From: Acidimicrobiales bacterium
Lineage (GTDB): Bacteria > Actinomycetota > Acidimicrobiia > Acidimicrobiales > RAAP-2
Reading direction: 5' to 3'
Assembly: GCA_017882985.1 (NCBI GenBank)
Contig: JADGOK010000049.1
Coordinates: 1 to 6,691, forward strand
DNA: 6,691 nucleotides
A model generated the notes under the pieces. It was not told where the DNA came from and made no database searches. It worked only from the letters and a program-made list of their open reading frames with translations. Positions 6,034-6,691 of this stretch are shown in pieces. Numbering within the stretch: the stretch's first letter is position 1; every line of letters begins with the position of its first letter. Position numbers and translations under genes: made by a program.

Positions 6034-6654
6034 GTGCGACGCGGTGCGGTGATGACGATAGTGGTGGCGCTCCTCGGTGCCGGCTCGATGGTGACGAGCC
6101 ATGCGTTCGCGACGTCGTCGACGGTCCCGACCTGCTCGGCGACGTCGGTGCGCGTCGTGGACTACAACACGGTCGTCGGCACCGGCAACGTCAACGACCT
6201 CTTTTGGATCGAGAACGTCAGCAATGCGCGGTGCTCGCTGCGGGGCTACGTTCGAACTGCGTACATCGGCAACTACGGCCAGAGGCCCACCGCCAAAGTG
6301 GGTCACCGGCTCGTCGTCGCCGAAGCCGACTCGCTGGGACGCGACGGCAACGACGTCGGCGGCGTGAAGCGCGGCGTCAAGCTGCCGACCGTGACCCTGT
6401 TGCCCAGCACAGGTCGGGCGTCGTTCTGGATCTACGGCACCGATATACCACGTGGTTCGCCGCCGTCACGGTGCATCATCTCGTTCAAGATGTTGGTGTG
6501 GTTGCCGGGAAGTGCGAGAGCGGTGTTGGTGAGTCCGATGCGTTCCACCGGTTTCTTCTGGTGCGGCGCGATCTCGGTGCACCCCATCGTGCCTGGCGTG
6601 TCAGGGTCCGATCCCTCGGTACCGCTGGCCTACTACTTCGGCGTTCCGGGATAG
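6034..6654 (+). CDS. Secreted DUF4232-like protein
   Basis: A 206-residue exported protein of unknown function. From GTG 6034 it has a classical signal peptide: RR at 2-3, a hydrophobic core MTIVVALLGAGSM, and likely cleavage after SHAFA at residue 26. The mature part resembles the actinobacterial DUF4232 domain: CSATSVRVV near the start, an ExNVSNARCSLRGY block (about 60-72), the ASFWIYGTD strand (about 129-137), and a terminal FFWCGAISVHPIVPG (about 174-188). Four cysteines (C34, C67, C147, C177) could make two disulfides, as expected for an extracellular beta-sandwich. The start is uncertain: TTG 5965 has a good ribosome site and would add 23 basic residues, while GTG 6034 gives the more natural signal peptide. 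It is divergent from the microprotein and is followed by a possible terminator. DUF4232 proteins are often cell-surface or lipoproteins; this one has no lipobox. Confidence 0.82.
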   Translation: MRRGAVMTIVVALLGAGSMVTSHAFATSSTVPTCSATSVRVVDYNTVVGTGNVNDLFWIENVSNARCSLRGYVRTAYIGNYGQRPTAKVGHRLVVAEADSLGRDGNDVGGVKRGVKLPTVTLLPSTGRASFWIYGTDIPRGSPPSRCIISFKMLVWLPGSARAVLVSPMRSTGFFWCGAISVHPIVPGVSGSDPSVPLAYYFGVPG

Positions 6655-6656
6655 AC

Positions 6657-6691
6657 CTCGTGGTAAGGGGTCACCGATGCCAGCGAGTTTT
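6657..6691 (+). terminator. Possible intrinsic terminator after the DUF4232-like gene (cut by window edge)
   Basis: CTCGTGG at 6657-6663 can pair with CCA (6680-6682) and CGAG (6684-6687) with one bulged G, leaving a 16-base loop, and is followed at once by TTTT at 6688-6691, where the window ends. The position two bases after the stop is right. The stem is short, the loop long, and the full T tract cannot be seen. Confidence 0.35.

Noticed and set aside
5908..6306. Upstream extension of the zipper microprotein frame to 6306, giving 183 residues.
   Set aside because: The added part is His/Arg-rich antisense to the DUF4232-like gene and lacks protein-like features; the coherent helix begins only after 5889.

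Overview
The window is GC-rich (about two-thirds G+C by eye) with strongly GC-biased third codon positions, several GTG starts and tight gene packing. This composition, an exported DUF4232-like protein and an exported NagZ-type glycosidase point to a high-GC Gram-positive, most likely an actinobacterium. I cannot place it more finely from the sequence.

Positions 1-3737 carry a tightly coupled plus-strand operon that enters from upstream. It encodes a fused two-domain ABC permease (cut at the window edge), its FbpC-like ATPase, a seven-helix membrane protein with two ExxE helices (the group I recall as COG4280, FTR1-like in layout), and an 80-residue two-helix membrane protein. The junctions are a GTGA overlap, a 2-base gap and a second GTGA overlap. 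The content suggests metal, possibly iron, import, with the ABC module and a second permease made together. The substrate-binding protein would lie upstream, outside the window.

Positions 3739-4521 hold a minus-strand YgiD-type extradiol dioxygenase that converges on the operon with a 1-base gap. A 78-base divergent spacer separates it from a secreted glycoside hydrolase family 3 protein (4600-5751). The usual NagZ catalytic His position of this protein appears to be Asp.

Positions 5755-5889 hold a small minus-strand gene for a 44-residue protein with a near-perfect GCN4-like heptad repeat, ending 3 bases from the glycosidase stop. A divergent spacer follows, then a secreted DUF4232-like protein ending at 6654 and a possible intrinsic terminator at the right edge.

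The most notable points are the ABC/ExxE-permease/small-membrane-protein operon, the internal duplication in the ExxE permease, the altered GH3 active-site loop, the zipper microprotein, and three possible leaderless starts with the same -10-to-start geometry. I found no RNA genes, insertion sequences, CRISPR arrays or phage genes.
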